Below, piece after piece: positions 18,576 to 26,671 of a DNA stretch of 64,000 nt. How positions within the stretch are numbered: position 1 is the stretch's first letter; each line of letters opens with the position of its first letter. Below the pieces are notes generated by a model, which saw nothing but the letters and a program-made list of their open reading frames with translations, was not told the origin of the DNA and searched no databases. This DNA comes from Aldehydirespirator sp965221605 (GTDB taxonomy: Bacteria; Actinomycetota; Acidimicrobiia; Acidimicrobiales; Aldehydirespiratoraceae), in assembly GCA_965221605.1 (NCBI GenBank), contig CBDCSK010000016.1, positions 558,001 through 622,000 on the forward strand, given 5' to 3'. The translations under genes and the position numbers were made by a program.

Positions 18576-19814
18576 CTATCCCCGGGTGCCGACGGTGGCG
18601 CAGAACACAGTGCCCCGACCCCGAAAGGTCACCGGCGGCTCACCGGCGCCGACCCAGGCCGCTGCACCGCGGTCCAAGGTCAGGCCGTTGGCCTCTACGC
18701 AGCCTTGGGCGCACAGCAGCACTGCGGGCCTCGCGGTCACGTTCGCCGACCCGTCCACCTGCAGCCGCAGCAAGCAAAACTCCGCCGCGGGCGACCGGTA
18801 CGTGGTCAAGCCGTCGACCGGCTCCGGACGCTGGACCGGAGCATCCGACGGGGTGCCTTCGACAATCTCCAACAGCACGGCCGGATCCACATGCTTCGAG
18901 GTCAGGCCACCCCGGACGACGTTGTCGGACTCGGCCATCAGCTCCACCGCGGTGCCGCCCACGTAGGCGTGCAGGCACCCCGAGTCGAGGAACAGGGCCT
19001 CGCCGGGAGCCAGCACGACATGGTTGAGCAGCAGCGCCGCCACCACAGCCCGGTCGCCGGGGTGGTGGGCTCCGAGCTCGGCTATCGCGGCCGTGGCCCC
19101 GGACCACTCATCATCGTCATCGGAGGCCGAGATGCAAGCGCCGACCGCGGCGTCTGCCATCGCAGCGGCCGTGGCGGGCTCGAGCGTCAGCAGCCAGCGC
19201 AGCAGCTCGCGCATCTCCGAGCCGGAGCCGCCGAACCGGTCGTCCTCCCCGGCAGGCGAATGGGCTGAGCGCTCGGCTTCACGAATCTGCAAGCCGGGCA
19301 GCCCGTCGAGACGGTGTCGAAGAGAGTCGAGGCCGGGCGCGTCGAGCGTGTCGAGCAGCGCCGCGGTCCGCTGCGGGTCGCGGAAGCCGCAGAGCGCCTC
19401 GAAGCGGCCGAGAGCGCAGATCAGCTCAGGCTTGGCCGAGCGGTCCCTGAACATCCGCTGCGGCCCGTCCCGGGGGATCCCCTGGGCCTCCTCGCGGGCG
19501 AACCCCGCCTCGGCGTGCTCGGCCGAGGGGTGGGCCTGGAGCGACAGAGGCTCGGCTGCGGCCAGCACCTTGAGCAGGAAGGGCAACCGGCCGAAGCGAG
19601 ACGCCACCGCGGGGCCGAGGGCCGCTACCGGGTCGGCGGCTATCAGCCGGTCGAGCGGCTCGCCCCGGGCCCCCACCTTCGCCGGCGCGGCCGGATGGGC
19701 GCCCAGCCATAGCTCGGCCCAGGGCTCGCCGGTGCCGGGACGGCCGAGCAACTCCGGGATGGCGGTGAGCGACCCCCAGTCGTAGCTGCGGACCACGCCC
19801 TCGATCAGTTCCAC
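18576..19814 (-). CDS. manA: Mannose-6-phosphate isomerase, class I
   Basis: Zinc-dependent interconversion of fructose-6-phosphate and mannose-6-phosphate, feeding GDP-mannose synthesis. It has 412 residues. Family motifs: YDWGSLTAIPELLG near the start, WLGAHP, PFLLKVLAA, LQAHPS (metal ligands), KPELICAL and the GEALFLDSGCLHAYVGG metal-site region. GTG start. It follows the SIS gene by 20 bp and precedes ahcY; phosphomannomutase is three genes upstream in the same series. Confidence 0.95.
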   Translation of the reverse strand: MELIEGVVRSYDWGSLTAIPELLGRPGTGEPWAELWLGAHPAAPAKVGARGEPLDRLIAADPVAALGPAVASRFGRLPFLLKVLAAAEPLSLQAHPSAEHAEAGFAREEAQGIPRDGPQRMFRDRSAKPELICALGRFEALCGFRDPQRTAALLDTLDAPGLDSLRHRLDGLPGLQIREAERSAHSPAGEDDRFGGSGSEMRELLRWLLTLEPATAAAMADAAVGACISASDDDDEWSGATAAIAELGAHHPGDRAVVAALLLNHVVLAPGEALFLDSGCLHAYVGGTAVELMAESDNVVRGGLTSKHVDPAVLLEIVEGTPSDAPVQRPEPVDGLTTYRSPAAEFCLLRLQVDGSANVTARPAVLLCAQGCVEANGLTLDRGAAAWVGAGEPPVTFRGRGTVFCATVGTRG

Positions 19815-19834
19815 GACTTGTCCGTCCGGGCCGG

Positions 19835-20797
19835 TCAGCCAGAGTCCGGGAAGTCCCGGCCACGGGACGCGGCCAACTCCGCGACCGCGTCACCGACGAG
19901 CACCAGGTCCAGCAACTGGGCCAGAGCCCCCTCGCCCTCGGCCCGCACTTCGTACAGGGCGGTCACGGCTGAGCCGAGCAGGTCGACGCGGTCGGCCAGC
20001 CCCGGCGGCTCGAAGTCGTGGCGCAGCACCACCGCGACCACCCCGGCCGGGACGCCCCTGGCCAGCGTGGCCCAAGTCGCAGCCTCGGCCTCGTCGGCCG
20101 GGAGGTTGCGACGCATCGACGCCACGTCGCCGACCCGGTTGAGGCGGTTCACCCAGCGGCGAGCGGCGTGCTTGCCGACACCGCCGGCCCCGCACACCGC
20201 GGCCATGCGGCCCGCAACCCCGTCGGCCAGCGCCTGCACCGGCCCGGGGGCGTCGTCGAGAAGCCCGCGCCGGACCTCGATCTGCTCGGCGCTGTCGGAG
20301 ATCAGCCGGTTCATGCCGGACAGCACACCGACCCGCTCCAGCAGCACGAGCACCGGGACGATGACCACTCCCAGCCCGGCGGCCGGTCCCGCGAAGGGAT
20401 CGACCCTCGTGACCGGCACGCCCCATCCGGCGCAGAGCCCCATCAGCTGCCCGCCAGAGGTGACCGCCACCATGCGAGCACCGCTGGCGTGCGCCATCCG
20501 GGCCGCGGCCACCGTCGGCTGGTCGTCGCCCGACTGCGACACGGCCACCACCAACGACGACTCCGAGAGCCAGGCAGGGCTGATCCCACCGGTGGCCAGA
20601 ACCGGGACCGAGCCCTGCAGGTGAGCGACCGACTCGACCACGTCGCCGGCCACCCCTCCGCCGCCCGCACCCACGATGACCACCTCGGAGATCTCGCCAG
20701 GAGCGGGCAGACCCTCGACGTCGGCGGCCGCGACCGCGGCGTCGCGCACCTGGCCGGGAAGGTGCCGGAGGGCCTCCAGCAGATCGACGGCGACCAC
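19835..20797 (-). CDS. SIS-domain protein related to bifunctional phosphoglucose/phosphomannose isomerase
   Basis: A 320-residue double-SIS protein. The sugar-phosphate loops GAGGGGVAGD (about 44-53) and AVSQSGDDQPT (about 88-98) are recognisable, with a PGI_C-like C-terminal half. In active PGI/PMI enzymes the C-terminal half has an NHNE-type active-site segment. The equivalent here reads RNLPADEAEAATW, so isomerase activity is doubtful. The gene sits between phosphomannomutase and manA, matching from memory the mycobacterial Rv3256c position. Role unknown, perhaps regulatory or a divergent isomerase. Confidence 0.75.
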   Translation of the reverse strand: MVAVDLLEALRHLPGQVRDAAVAAADVEGLPAPGEISEVVIVGAGGGGVAGDVVESVAHLQGSVPVLATGGISPAWLSESSLVVAVSQSGDDQPTVAAARMAHASGARMVAVTSGGQLMGLCAGWGVPVTRVDPFAGPAAGLGVVIVPVLVLLERVGVLSGMNRLISDSAEQIEVRRGLLDDAPGPVQALADGVAGRMAAVCGAGGVGKHAARRWVNRLNRVGDVASMRRNLPADEAEAATWATLARGVPAGVVAVVLRHDFEPPGLADRVDLLGSAVTALYEVRAEGEGALAQLLDLVLVGDAVAELAASRGRDFPDSG

Positions 20798-20808
20798 GGC
20801 GACTCGCC

Positions 20809-21078
20809 TCAGCCCCCGGCGTCGCCGGCGTCGAAGGTGGGACGGACCCCGTCGGCCTCGGCCTTGGCCAGGAGGCGTTCGTGCTCTGCGTCGTCGGCGG
20901 TGGTGGCCTCCTCGGCCAGCATCACCGGGATCCCGTCCTCCACCCGGTAGCGAAGCCGCAGCCGGGGGTTGTACAGCCCCTGCTCGTCCGCGAAGTACAG
21001 CAGCGGCCCCTTGTCGGCGGGGCAGGCGAGGATCTCCAGCAGGCGGGCGTCGAGTGTCACGGGGGTCTTGCCTCCCAT
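20809..21078 (-). CDS. Trm112-like small protein
   Basis: An 89-residue protein with LLEILACPADKGPLLYF and RLRLRYRVEDGIPVML, the two ends of the Trm112/UPF0434 fold. Only one cysteine of the zinc ribbon remains, so zinc is probably not bound, as in many bacterial members. The acidic C-terminal tail is extra. It is placed between phosphomannomutase and the SIS gene in the GDP-mannose gene series; its molecular role there is not known. Confidence 0.85.
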   Translation of the reverse strand: MGGKTPVTLDARLLEILACPADKGPLLYFADEQGLYNPRLRLRYRVEDGIPVMLAEEATTADDAEHERLLAKAEADGVRPTFDAGDAGG

Positions 21079-21102
21079 CGGGGGCGGTCGGTGCCGGAGA
21101 TG

Positions 21103-22446
21103 CTACGGAGAGAACAGGGCGCGTACCTCAGCGACTCGGGCCCGCACCGCCGCGGCGTCTGCGGCCTCCAGGTTCAGGCGCAGCAGGGGCTCGGTGTTGG
21201 AGGGCCGCAGATTGAACCACCAGTCGCCGCAGTCGACGCTGAGGCCGTCGAGGCGATCCTGCTCGAAGCCCCCGAAAGCGGCCGCCACCCCTTCGATCAC
21301 CGCAGCCGGATCCGGAACCTCAGTGTTGATCTCCCCCGAGGCGGAGTAGCGATCCAGCGGCGCGGCCAGTTCGCTGAGGCTGCCGCCGTGGCGGCTGAGT
21401 TCCTCCAGCAGCACCAGCACCGCGATCATGGCGCCGTCGGCGCTGTAGTTGTCGCGGAAGTAGAAGTGGCCGGAGTGCTCGCCCCCGAAGACGGCCGAGC
21501 TGGAGGCCATCGCCTGCTTCATGAACGAGTGGCCGACGCGGGCCCGCACGGCTCGGCCTCCCCGCTCGGCGACGGCCTCACCGAACGCTCGCGAGCAGAT
21601 CAGGTTGTGGACGACGGCTGCCCCGGGCTCGCGCTCGAGCATCGCTTGGGCGATGATGGACGCCGTGAGCGAGCCCGACATGGCGCGGGACGCCTCGTCC
21701 ACGACGAAGACCCTGTCGGCGTCGCCGTCGAAGGCCAGGCCCGCCTCGGCGGCCGCCTGGAGCACATGGTCCTGCAGATCACGCAGGTTCTCCCGCTTGA
21801 GGGGATCCGCCGGGTGGTTGGGGAACGTGCCGTCGAGCTCCGGATGGAGGTAGGCGACCTCGAAGGGGAGGGTCTCGAACACCGCCGGAGCCACCAGACC
21901 GCCCATCCCGTTGGCGGTGTCGACGACCAGCCGCAGCGGCCGCAGGGCTGCAACGTCCACGAACGACAGGACATGCTCCACGTAGGGCTCGAGGAGGTCG
22001 CGGCACACGGCTCGCCCGGGTGTGGCAGCCGCCGGAGGCCCCGCCATGGCTCGGGCCTTGACATCCTCCAAGCCGGTGCCGGTACCGATCGGCGAGGCGC
22101 CCGGGCCGCAGAGCTTGATGCCGTTGTATCCGGCCGGGTTGTGCGACGCGGTGAACATGGCGCCGGGGGCGTCGAGCACCCCGGAGGCGAAGTACACCAT
22201 CTCGGTGGCGCAAAGCCCGATGTCCACGACATCGACTCCGGCCGTGACGACCCCCTCGCAGAAGGCGCCCGACAGCTCCGCTCCGTCGGGGCGCATGTCA
22301 CGGCCGACCACCACCCGGGCCGCTCCACCGGCCCGCACGTGGCCCGCGAAGGCGCCGCCGATGGCGAAGCACGCCCCGGCGTCGATCTCGGTGCCCACGA
22401 TGCCCCTGATGTCGTAGGCCTTGAAGATCGCCTCGTAGTCGCCCAC
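21103..22446 (-). CDS. Phosphomannomutase/phosphoglucomutase
   Basis: Alpha-D-phosphohexomutase converting mannose-6-phosphate to mannose-1-phosphate, the second step to GDP-mannose. It has 447 residues. Phosphoserine loop TASHNPAGYNG, metal loop DGDADR, sugar loop GEHSGHFYFRD and C-terminal phosphate loop RPSNTEPLLRLN are all present. GTG at 22446 gives MGDYEAIFKAYDIRG. A longer frame continues upstream but duplicates the GT2 coding region in another frame. No clear ribosome binding site; it follows the GT2 stop by 13 bp and may be translationally coupled. Confidence 0.94.
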   Translation of the reverse strand: MGDYEAIFKAYDIRGIVGTEIDAGACFAIGGAFAGHVRAGGAARVVVGRDMRPDGAELSGAFCEGVVTAGVDVVDIGLCATEMVYFASGVLDAPGAMFTASHNPAGYNGIKLCGPGASPIGTGTGLEDVKARAMAGPPAAATPGRAVCRDLLEPYVEHVLSFVDVAALRPLRLVVDTANGMGGLVAPAVFETLPFEVAYLHPELDGTFPNHPADPLKRENLRDLQDHVLQAAAEAGLAFDGDADRVFVVDEASRAMSGSLTASIIAQAMLEREPGAAVVHNLICSRAFGEAVAERGGRAVRARVGHSFMKQAMASSSAVFGGEHSGHFYFRDNYSADGAMIAVLVLLEELSRHGGSLSELAAPLDRYSASGEINTEVPDPAAVIEGVAAAFGGFEQDRLDGLSVDCGDWWFNLRPSNTEPLLRLNLEAADAAAVRARVAEVRALFSP

Positions 22447-22459
22447 GGCGCCGGCGGAG

Positions 22460-23185
22460 CTAGAGGTCGCCGCGCGGGTAGCGGCCCAGCAGCGCCCGAG
22501 TGCGGATGCGGCACACGTCGAGCACGAGATCCCAGCCGTCGCTCGCGACCCGCACCGACGACACCCGGCTGTTGACCACCTCCACCGGCACGTCACGCAC
22601 CCGCATACCGAGCCGGTCGGCCAGGAACAGCAACTCGACGTCGAAGGCGAACCGGTCCATGACCGAAGCATCCAGCAGCTCGCCGGCCGCCTCCCGGGAG
22701 AATGCCTTCAGGCCGCATTGGGTGTCGTGGCCCCGGCCGAGCCGGAGCATCCTGCAGACGGCGGCCACCGTCCGGCTGCCGGCGCGCCGCAGCCATGACG
22801 CATCCGTCACCGCGACCGAGTCGGGATGGCGGCGGTCGCCTACGGCGGCATCAGCCCCCTGCTCCACCTCCTCGAGCAGCCCGAGGATCTGGTGGGGCGG
22901 GTAGGAGAGGTCGGCGTCGGTGAAGGCGACGATGGCCCCGGACGCGACCCTCATACCGGCCCGCACCGCGGCGCCCTTGCCCCGGTTGACCGGGAACTCC
23001 ACCACCACGTCGGCGCCCGCGGCCCGTCCCGCCGCGGCCGTGCCGTCGTCGGAACCGTCGTCGACCACCACGATCTCGACGCCGCCGTCATCATGCACGG
23101 GAGCCAGCGCCGACCGCAGCGTGGCCACGGTCTCGCCGATGCGGCCAGCCTCGCGGTAGGCAGGAACGACCACCGAGAGTCTCAC
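22460..23185 (-). CDS. Glycosyltransferase family 2 (dolichyl-phosphate glucosyltransferase-like)
   Basis: Soluble GT-A enzyme of 241 residues. N-terminal SVVVPAYREAGRIGETV, nucleotide-binding VVDDGSDDGT, the metal motif DADLSYP and CGLKAFSREAA are typical of enzymes that charge polyprenyl phosphate with a hexose. No membrane segment is visible. It starts at GTG overlapping the upstream membrane-protein stop (GTGA), so it probably supplies a lipid-linked sugar donor to that GT-C-like protein. The pairing is inferred. Confidence 0.88.
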   Translation of the reverse strand: MRLSVVVPAYREAGRIGETVATLRSALAPVHDDGGVEIVVVDDGSDDGTAAAGRAAGADVVVEFPVNRGKGAAVRAGMRVASGAIVAFTDADLSYPPHQILGLLEEVEQGADAAVGDRRHPDSVAVTDASWLRRAGSRTVAAVCRMLRLGRGHDTQCGLKAFSREAAGELLDASVMDRFAFDVELLFLADRLGMRVRDVPVEVVNSRVSSVRVASDGWDLVLDVCRIRTRALLGRYPRGDL

Positions 23186-25929
23186 CGTATGTCAGGCCCC
23201 CTCCGCATGTCAGGCTCTCTCCGCAACACCAGCAGCCACCCTACGGCGACCAGACCGCTGAGTGTGATCACGAGCGCGATCCACTCCACCGCGCTGTGCC
23301 CGTAGTCGAGGCGCACCTCGGTGCCGGTGGGCACCACCACCATGAAGTTCGGCGTGACCCGGAAGGGGCCCTCGGCGCCCGATACCGACCAGTTGGGGAA
23401 GTAGGAAGTGTGCACCAGCACCGGCACCCCGACCCGATCGACGGAGAACGAGATCGAGTGGTCGCGGCGGACCACATCACTCACCAGGGCCGGCTCGACG
23501 TCGGTGCGGGGCGCGGCCTCCGGCAGCAACCCGGCCAGACTGCGCATCACCTGCTGCCGGCCCACCTCCGAGCCGGTCCCGCCGGCGGTGCCTGTCTCCT
23601 CGTGCGAGCTCGGCAGGGTCATCCTCGGCCATTCGGAGGGTCCGTCGGCGGCAAGCAGCGGCGCATCGGGGCCTTCGGACAGGAATGCGCCCACCGACGC
23701 CTCCAGCCAGGCGTCGGACGAGCGGCCCATGCCGTCCACGACCACCGGCAGCCTGTCCAGCCCGGTCACGGGCGCGCTCTGGGCCACCTCGAATACGGCC
23801 CAGGGGCCCGAGGTCGCCACCTCCTCCAGCCCGGACACAGCCCGGGCCTGGCCCACCGCGTCGTCGGAGAAGGCCATGTAGTAGCGCACCCCCATGGCCC
23901 GCAGATGCTCGGTCCCCCGGGCGACATCGAGCGCGCTGTAGGGAAGATCGCGCTGGGCCCGAGAAGGAGCAGCCGACAGCTCCGACTGCATCAGGAAATG
24001 GTAGGGCGTCGTGGCCGAGGCCTCGAAGTAGAGGCCCTCCATGGAGCCGATGCACCGGTCGGTCCAGTACGGCAGCAGCATCGGCGCCATCGGCGTGCCG
24101 TAGGAGCCGAGCCGCCCTGAGCCGTACTCCCACAGCGACGGGCCGCAGCCTCGGCTCTCACCGACGCGGCCCATGGTGTCGACCAGGTCCCAGTACTCGG
24201 CGCTGCCCCCGCCGTCGGCGGTCGGCCGGCGACCCTCGTAGCCCTCGAAGTTGTACTGCACCCAGTAGGAGCCCAGGTTGGAGTCGCTCGAGCTGAGGGG
24301 CCCCCAGCGGTAGACGCCGTCGTCGCCGAGCGTGCCTCCGGGCAGCGACCGCAGCGGCAGGCCCACCGTGACCAGCACCGCGACCGCGGCCAGCGCGACG
24401 CAGGCGCCGGCCGTGAGGGGGCCCGCCCAGGCCCCGAACCGGCCGGCGTCCACCTCCGCCTCGACCCGGGCTGCGTGCCGCCTGTCGAGCCGTGAGCGGC
24501 CCCACCTGATCAACTCACCCACGGCGAGGGCGGCCGTCAGGTACACCGTGAGGTAGTAGAAGGGCAGGATCCTGACGTTCCACAGGCGTCCCTCGGGCAT
24601 CACCACGAACGCCACCGCGAATATGACGCCCGTCACCGCCAGCGCCACATGCAGCCGCGACCAGCGTGAGCGCAGCGGCCGGGACCGGTTGAGAAGGAAC
24701 ACCAGCGCCGACGCCGCGACCGCAACCACGACGAAGAACTGGAGCACGGGGTCGTTGACCAGGAAGCTGTAGTCGAAGGAACTGCGCGACCACAGCGAGG
24801 ACAGGTAGCGGCGCTCCTTGCCCCAGCCCATGTCGTTGAGCAGGCCCCGGTTCCACCAGAAGGGCAGCACCCACCAAGCGCTGAGCGCGGCGCCCAGCGC
24901 GCCGGTCACCAGGGTCCACCTCAACCGTTGGAGCCACGCGGCCCGCCGCCACCGGCCGGTCAGCAGCAAGGCGCAGGTCGCGGCGAGCGCCAGAAAGGCC
25001 GAGAACAGGTGCAACAGCCCGGTGAGAGCCAGCAGAGCGCCCGCGGCGACGCTGTGGCGGCCCGAGTCCATGCCCCGGGCCGCGACGCCGATGAACAGCA
25101 CCGCGACGGCCAGGCCGAGCGAGTAGGCGAACTCACCGGCCATGGTGGACATCAGGTTGCCGCCGTAGATGTTGAACGAGCGGTCGAACAGGAACAGCAG
25201 CGTGGCCGCGGCTGCCAGGGCCTGTCCCTCCAGTCCGACTCCCGCGGTCCGGACCATGGCCCACACGGCCACGGGCAGAGCGACCACTCCGGCGATCGCC
25301 ACGAGCTTGATGGACACGCCGTAGGGCATGGGAACCACAAGAAGGGCCAGCAGGACCGCGGCAACGGCGGCGGGGACTCGCCAGCGGGGCCGAGCCCCCA
25401 GCAGATGCCACGCCCAGCCGCCGCAGGCGGCCGGCAGCAGCAGCGCGGCGATGGCGCGGTTGGCTTCGACATCGCCTACGAAGAGCTTCGCCGCCCCGGC
25501 GATTCCGGCGACTCCCAGGGCCACCGCCCAGCGCTGGGCCGCAGCCCACCGCGTGCGGGCCACGATGAGCAGGGCCAGACCGCACGCGGCCACCACGACC
25601 GCAAGGTAGGCGAACACCCCGACACTCAGGTCGAGGCCCGCATCGACCATCACGACCAGCAGCGACGGGATCACCATGTAGAAGGCGAAGGCGGGGAAGC
25701 CCGCGTACCAGTCGTGGGTCCAGCCGGTGAGCCGGAACTCCGGTATCAGCACGTCGCGCAAGTAGGCCGGCGCCCAGACATGAGCGCCGAGGTCCCCGCC
25801 GGTCGGGGTGGTGTCGTCGAACCACAGCCAGGGCCTGAGGTTGAGCACCACGAACGCGACCGTCACGGCGACGACCGCGCTCACCAGCAAGGCGCCGATT
25901 CGCCTGGTTGGCGTACCGGCGCCACTCAC
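23182..25929 (-). CDS. Large multi-pass membrane protein, GT-C/PTPS-related family
   Basis: A 915-residue protein with at least 11-12 hydrophobic segments in the first 560 residues, a large extracytoplasmic domain (about 560-880) and a final membrane helix. GGDLGAHVWAPAYLRDVLIP, the first loop after TM1 with an acidic residue, and HDWYAGFPAFAFYM recall the membrane family related to 6-pyruvoyl-tetrahydropterin synthase and GT-C glycosyltransferases. GTG at 25929 overlaps the CPBP stop (GTGA). The open frame continues further upstream, but there it only shadows the CPBP gene. Likely role: envelope glycan assembly using the lipid-linked sugar made by the GT2 next to it. Confidence 0.8.
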   Translation of the reverse strand: MSGAGTPTRRIGALLVSAVVAVTVAFVVLNLRPWLWFDDTTPTGGDLGAHVWAPAYLRDVLIPEFRLTGWTHDWYAGFPAFAFYMVIPSLLVVMVDAGLDLSVGVFAYLAVVVAACGLALLIVARTRWAAAQRWAVALGVAGIAGAAKLFVGDVEANRAIAALLLPAACGGWAWHLLGARPRWRVPAAVAAVLLALLVVPMPYGVSIKLVAIAGVVALPVAVWAMVRTAGVGLEGQALAAAATLLFLFDRSFNIYGGNLMSTMAGEFAYSLGLAVAVLFIGVAARGMDSGRHSVAAGALLALTGLLHLFSAFLALAATCALLLTGRWRRAAWLQRLRWTLVTGALGAALSAWWVLPFWWNRGLLNDMGWGKERRYLSSLWSRSSFDYSFLVNDPVLQFFVVVAVAASALVFLLNRSRPLRSRWSRLHVALAVTGVIFAVAFVVMPEGRLWNVRILPFYYLTVYLTAALAVGELIRWGRSRLDRRHAARVEAEVDAGRFGAWAGPLTAGACVALAAVAVLVTVGLPLRSLPGGTLGDDGVYRWGPLSSSDSNLGSYWVQYNFEGYEGRRPTADGGGSAEYWDLVDTMGRVGESRGCGPSLWEYGSGRLGSYGTPMAPMLLPYWTDRCIGSMEGLYFEASATTPYHFLMQSELSAAPSRAQRDLPYSALDVARGTEHLRAMGVRYYMAFSDDAVGQARAVSGLEEVATSGPWAVFEVAQSAPVTGLDRLPVVVDGMGRSSDAWLEASVGAFLSEGPDAPLLAADGPSEWPRMTLPSSHEETGTAGGTGSEVGRQQVMRSLAGLLPEAAPRTDVEPALVSDVVRRDHSISFSVDRVGVPVLVHTSYFPNWSVSGAEGPFRVTPNFMVVVPTGTEVRLDYGHSAVEWIALVITLSGLVAVGWLLVLRREPDMRRGPDIR

Positions 25930-26639
25930 GACAACAGCACCGCCACCGTGATCGCGTTGAAGCCGGCGTGGGACCACAGCGCCGGACCGAGGCGGCCGGT
26001 CCGGAGCACGAGCAGCCCGTTGATCGCCCCCACCAGCACCAGGGCGGGGAACTGAACCAGCTGGAAGTGGGTGATACCGAAGGCCACTGACGCGATGGCC
26101 ACCGCCCAGACCGGCCCGAGCCGGTCCCGCAGCGCTCCCTGGAGCAGGCCCCTGAAGAAGACCTCCTCGCTGATGGGAGCCATGACCACCGTCATCACGA
26201 CGAGCAGGGCCACGTCCGACGGCCCGACGGCCAGCTCGCTCAGCTCGCGTGCCGGCTCCTCCACGTCCAGATCGCCGAAGATCCGGAATATGGGCCAGTA
26301 CAGCAGCGGAACCGCGACAAGCTGCGTCACCAGCCCGACCGCCAACCCGACGGGCACGTCCAACAGACGCATCGCCCACCCGAGCTGGCTCCGCCAGCGG
26401 AGGCCGTAGCGCCGGGCCAGCAGGGGTGTGCCGAGCAGGCCCAGCCACAAGGGCGCTTGCAGCATCACGAGCCCGCCGATCCCGATGCGGCTCATCAGGT
26501 CGTCCTCGGTCTCCAGGAAGTCCGGCCCCAGCAACGCCGCCACCGCCACAAAGGACGCCGCCAGAGAGGCGACGAACCCTGCGGCCCATCCGGCTGCCGC
26601 CCAAGTGAGCCGTGTCGTGGCCGGCATCGTGGGCCGCAT
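25926..26639 (-). CDS. CPBP family intramembrane metalloprotease
   Basis: CAAX-protease/bacteriocin-processing (Abi) family membrane protein of about 237 residues with 7-8 membrane segments. The three family motifs are present: SEEVFFRG (glutamates and arginine), FGITHF and the final HAGFN. The target is unknown. ATG at 26639 is chosen; TTG at 26648 and ATG at 26627 are alternatives. It is divergent from ftsH over a very short gap and heads the long leftward series. Confidence 0.9.
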   Translation of the reverse strand: MRPTMPATTRLTWAAAGWAAGFVASLAASFVAVAALLGPDFLETEDDLMSRIGIGGLVMLQAPLWLGLLGTPLLARRYGLRWRSQLGWAMRLLDVPVGLAVGLVTQLVAVPLLYWPIFRIFGDLDVEEPARELSELAVGPSDVALLVVMTVVMAPISEEVFFRGLLQGALRDRLGPVWAVAIASVAFGITHFQLVQFPALVLVGAINGLLVLRTGRLGPALWSHAGFNAITVAVLLS

Positions 26640-26671
26640 GGATTGCAACCGTACCGGACTAGTCTGGAATC
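26640..26671. promoter_or_regulatory. Short divergent promoter with palindrome (CPBP/ftsH)
   Basis: A near-perfect palindrome CCGGACTAGTCTGG (26654-26667) sits between the divergent starts. TAGTCT (26660-26665) is a plausible -10 for ftsH, only 6 nt before its GTG, which would make the ftsH message leaderless. A good -35 was not found. Confidence 0.35.

Noticed and set aside
25930..26604. N-terminal extension of the 915-residue membrane protein to 1140 residues
   Set aside because: The extra frame is Arg/Gly/Ala-rich and is the shadow of the CPBP protease gene, whose motifs are clear.
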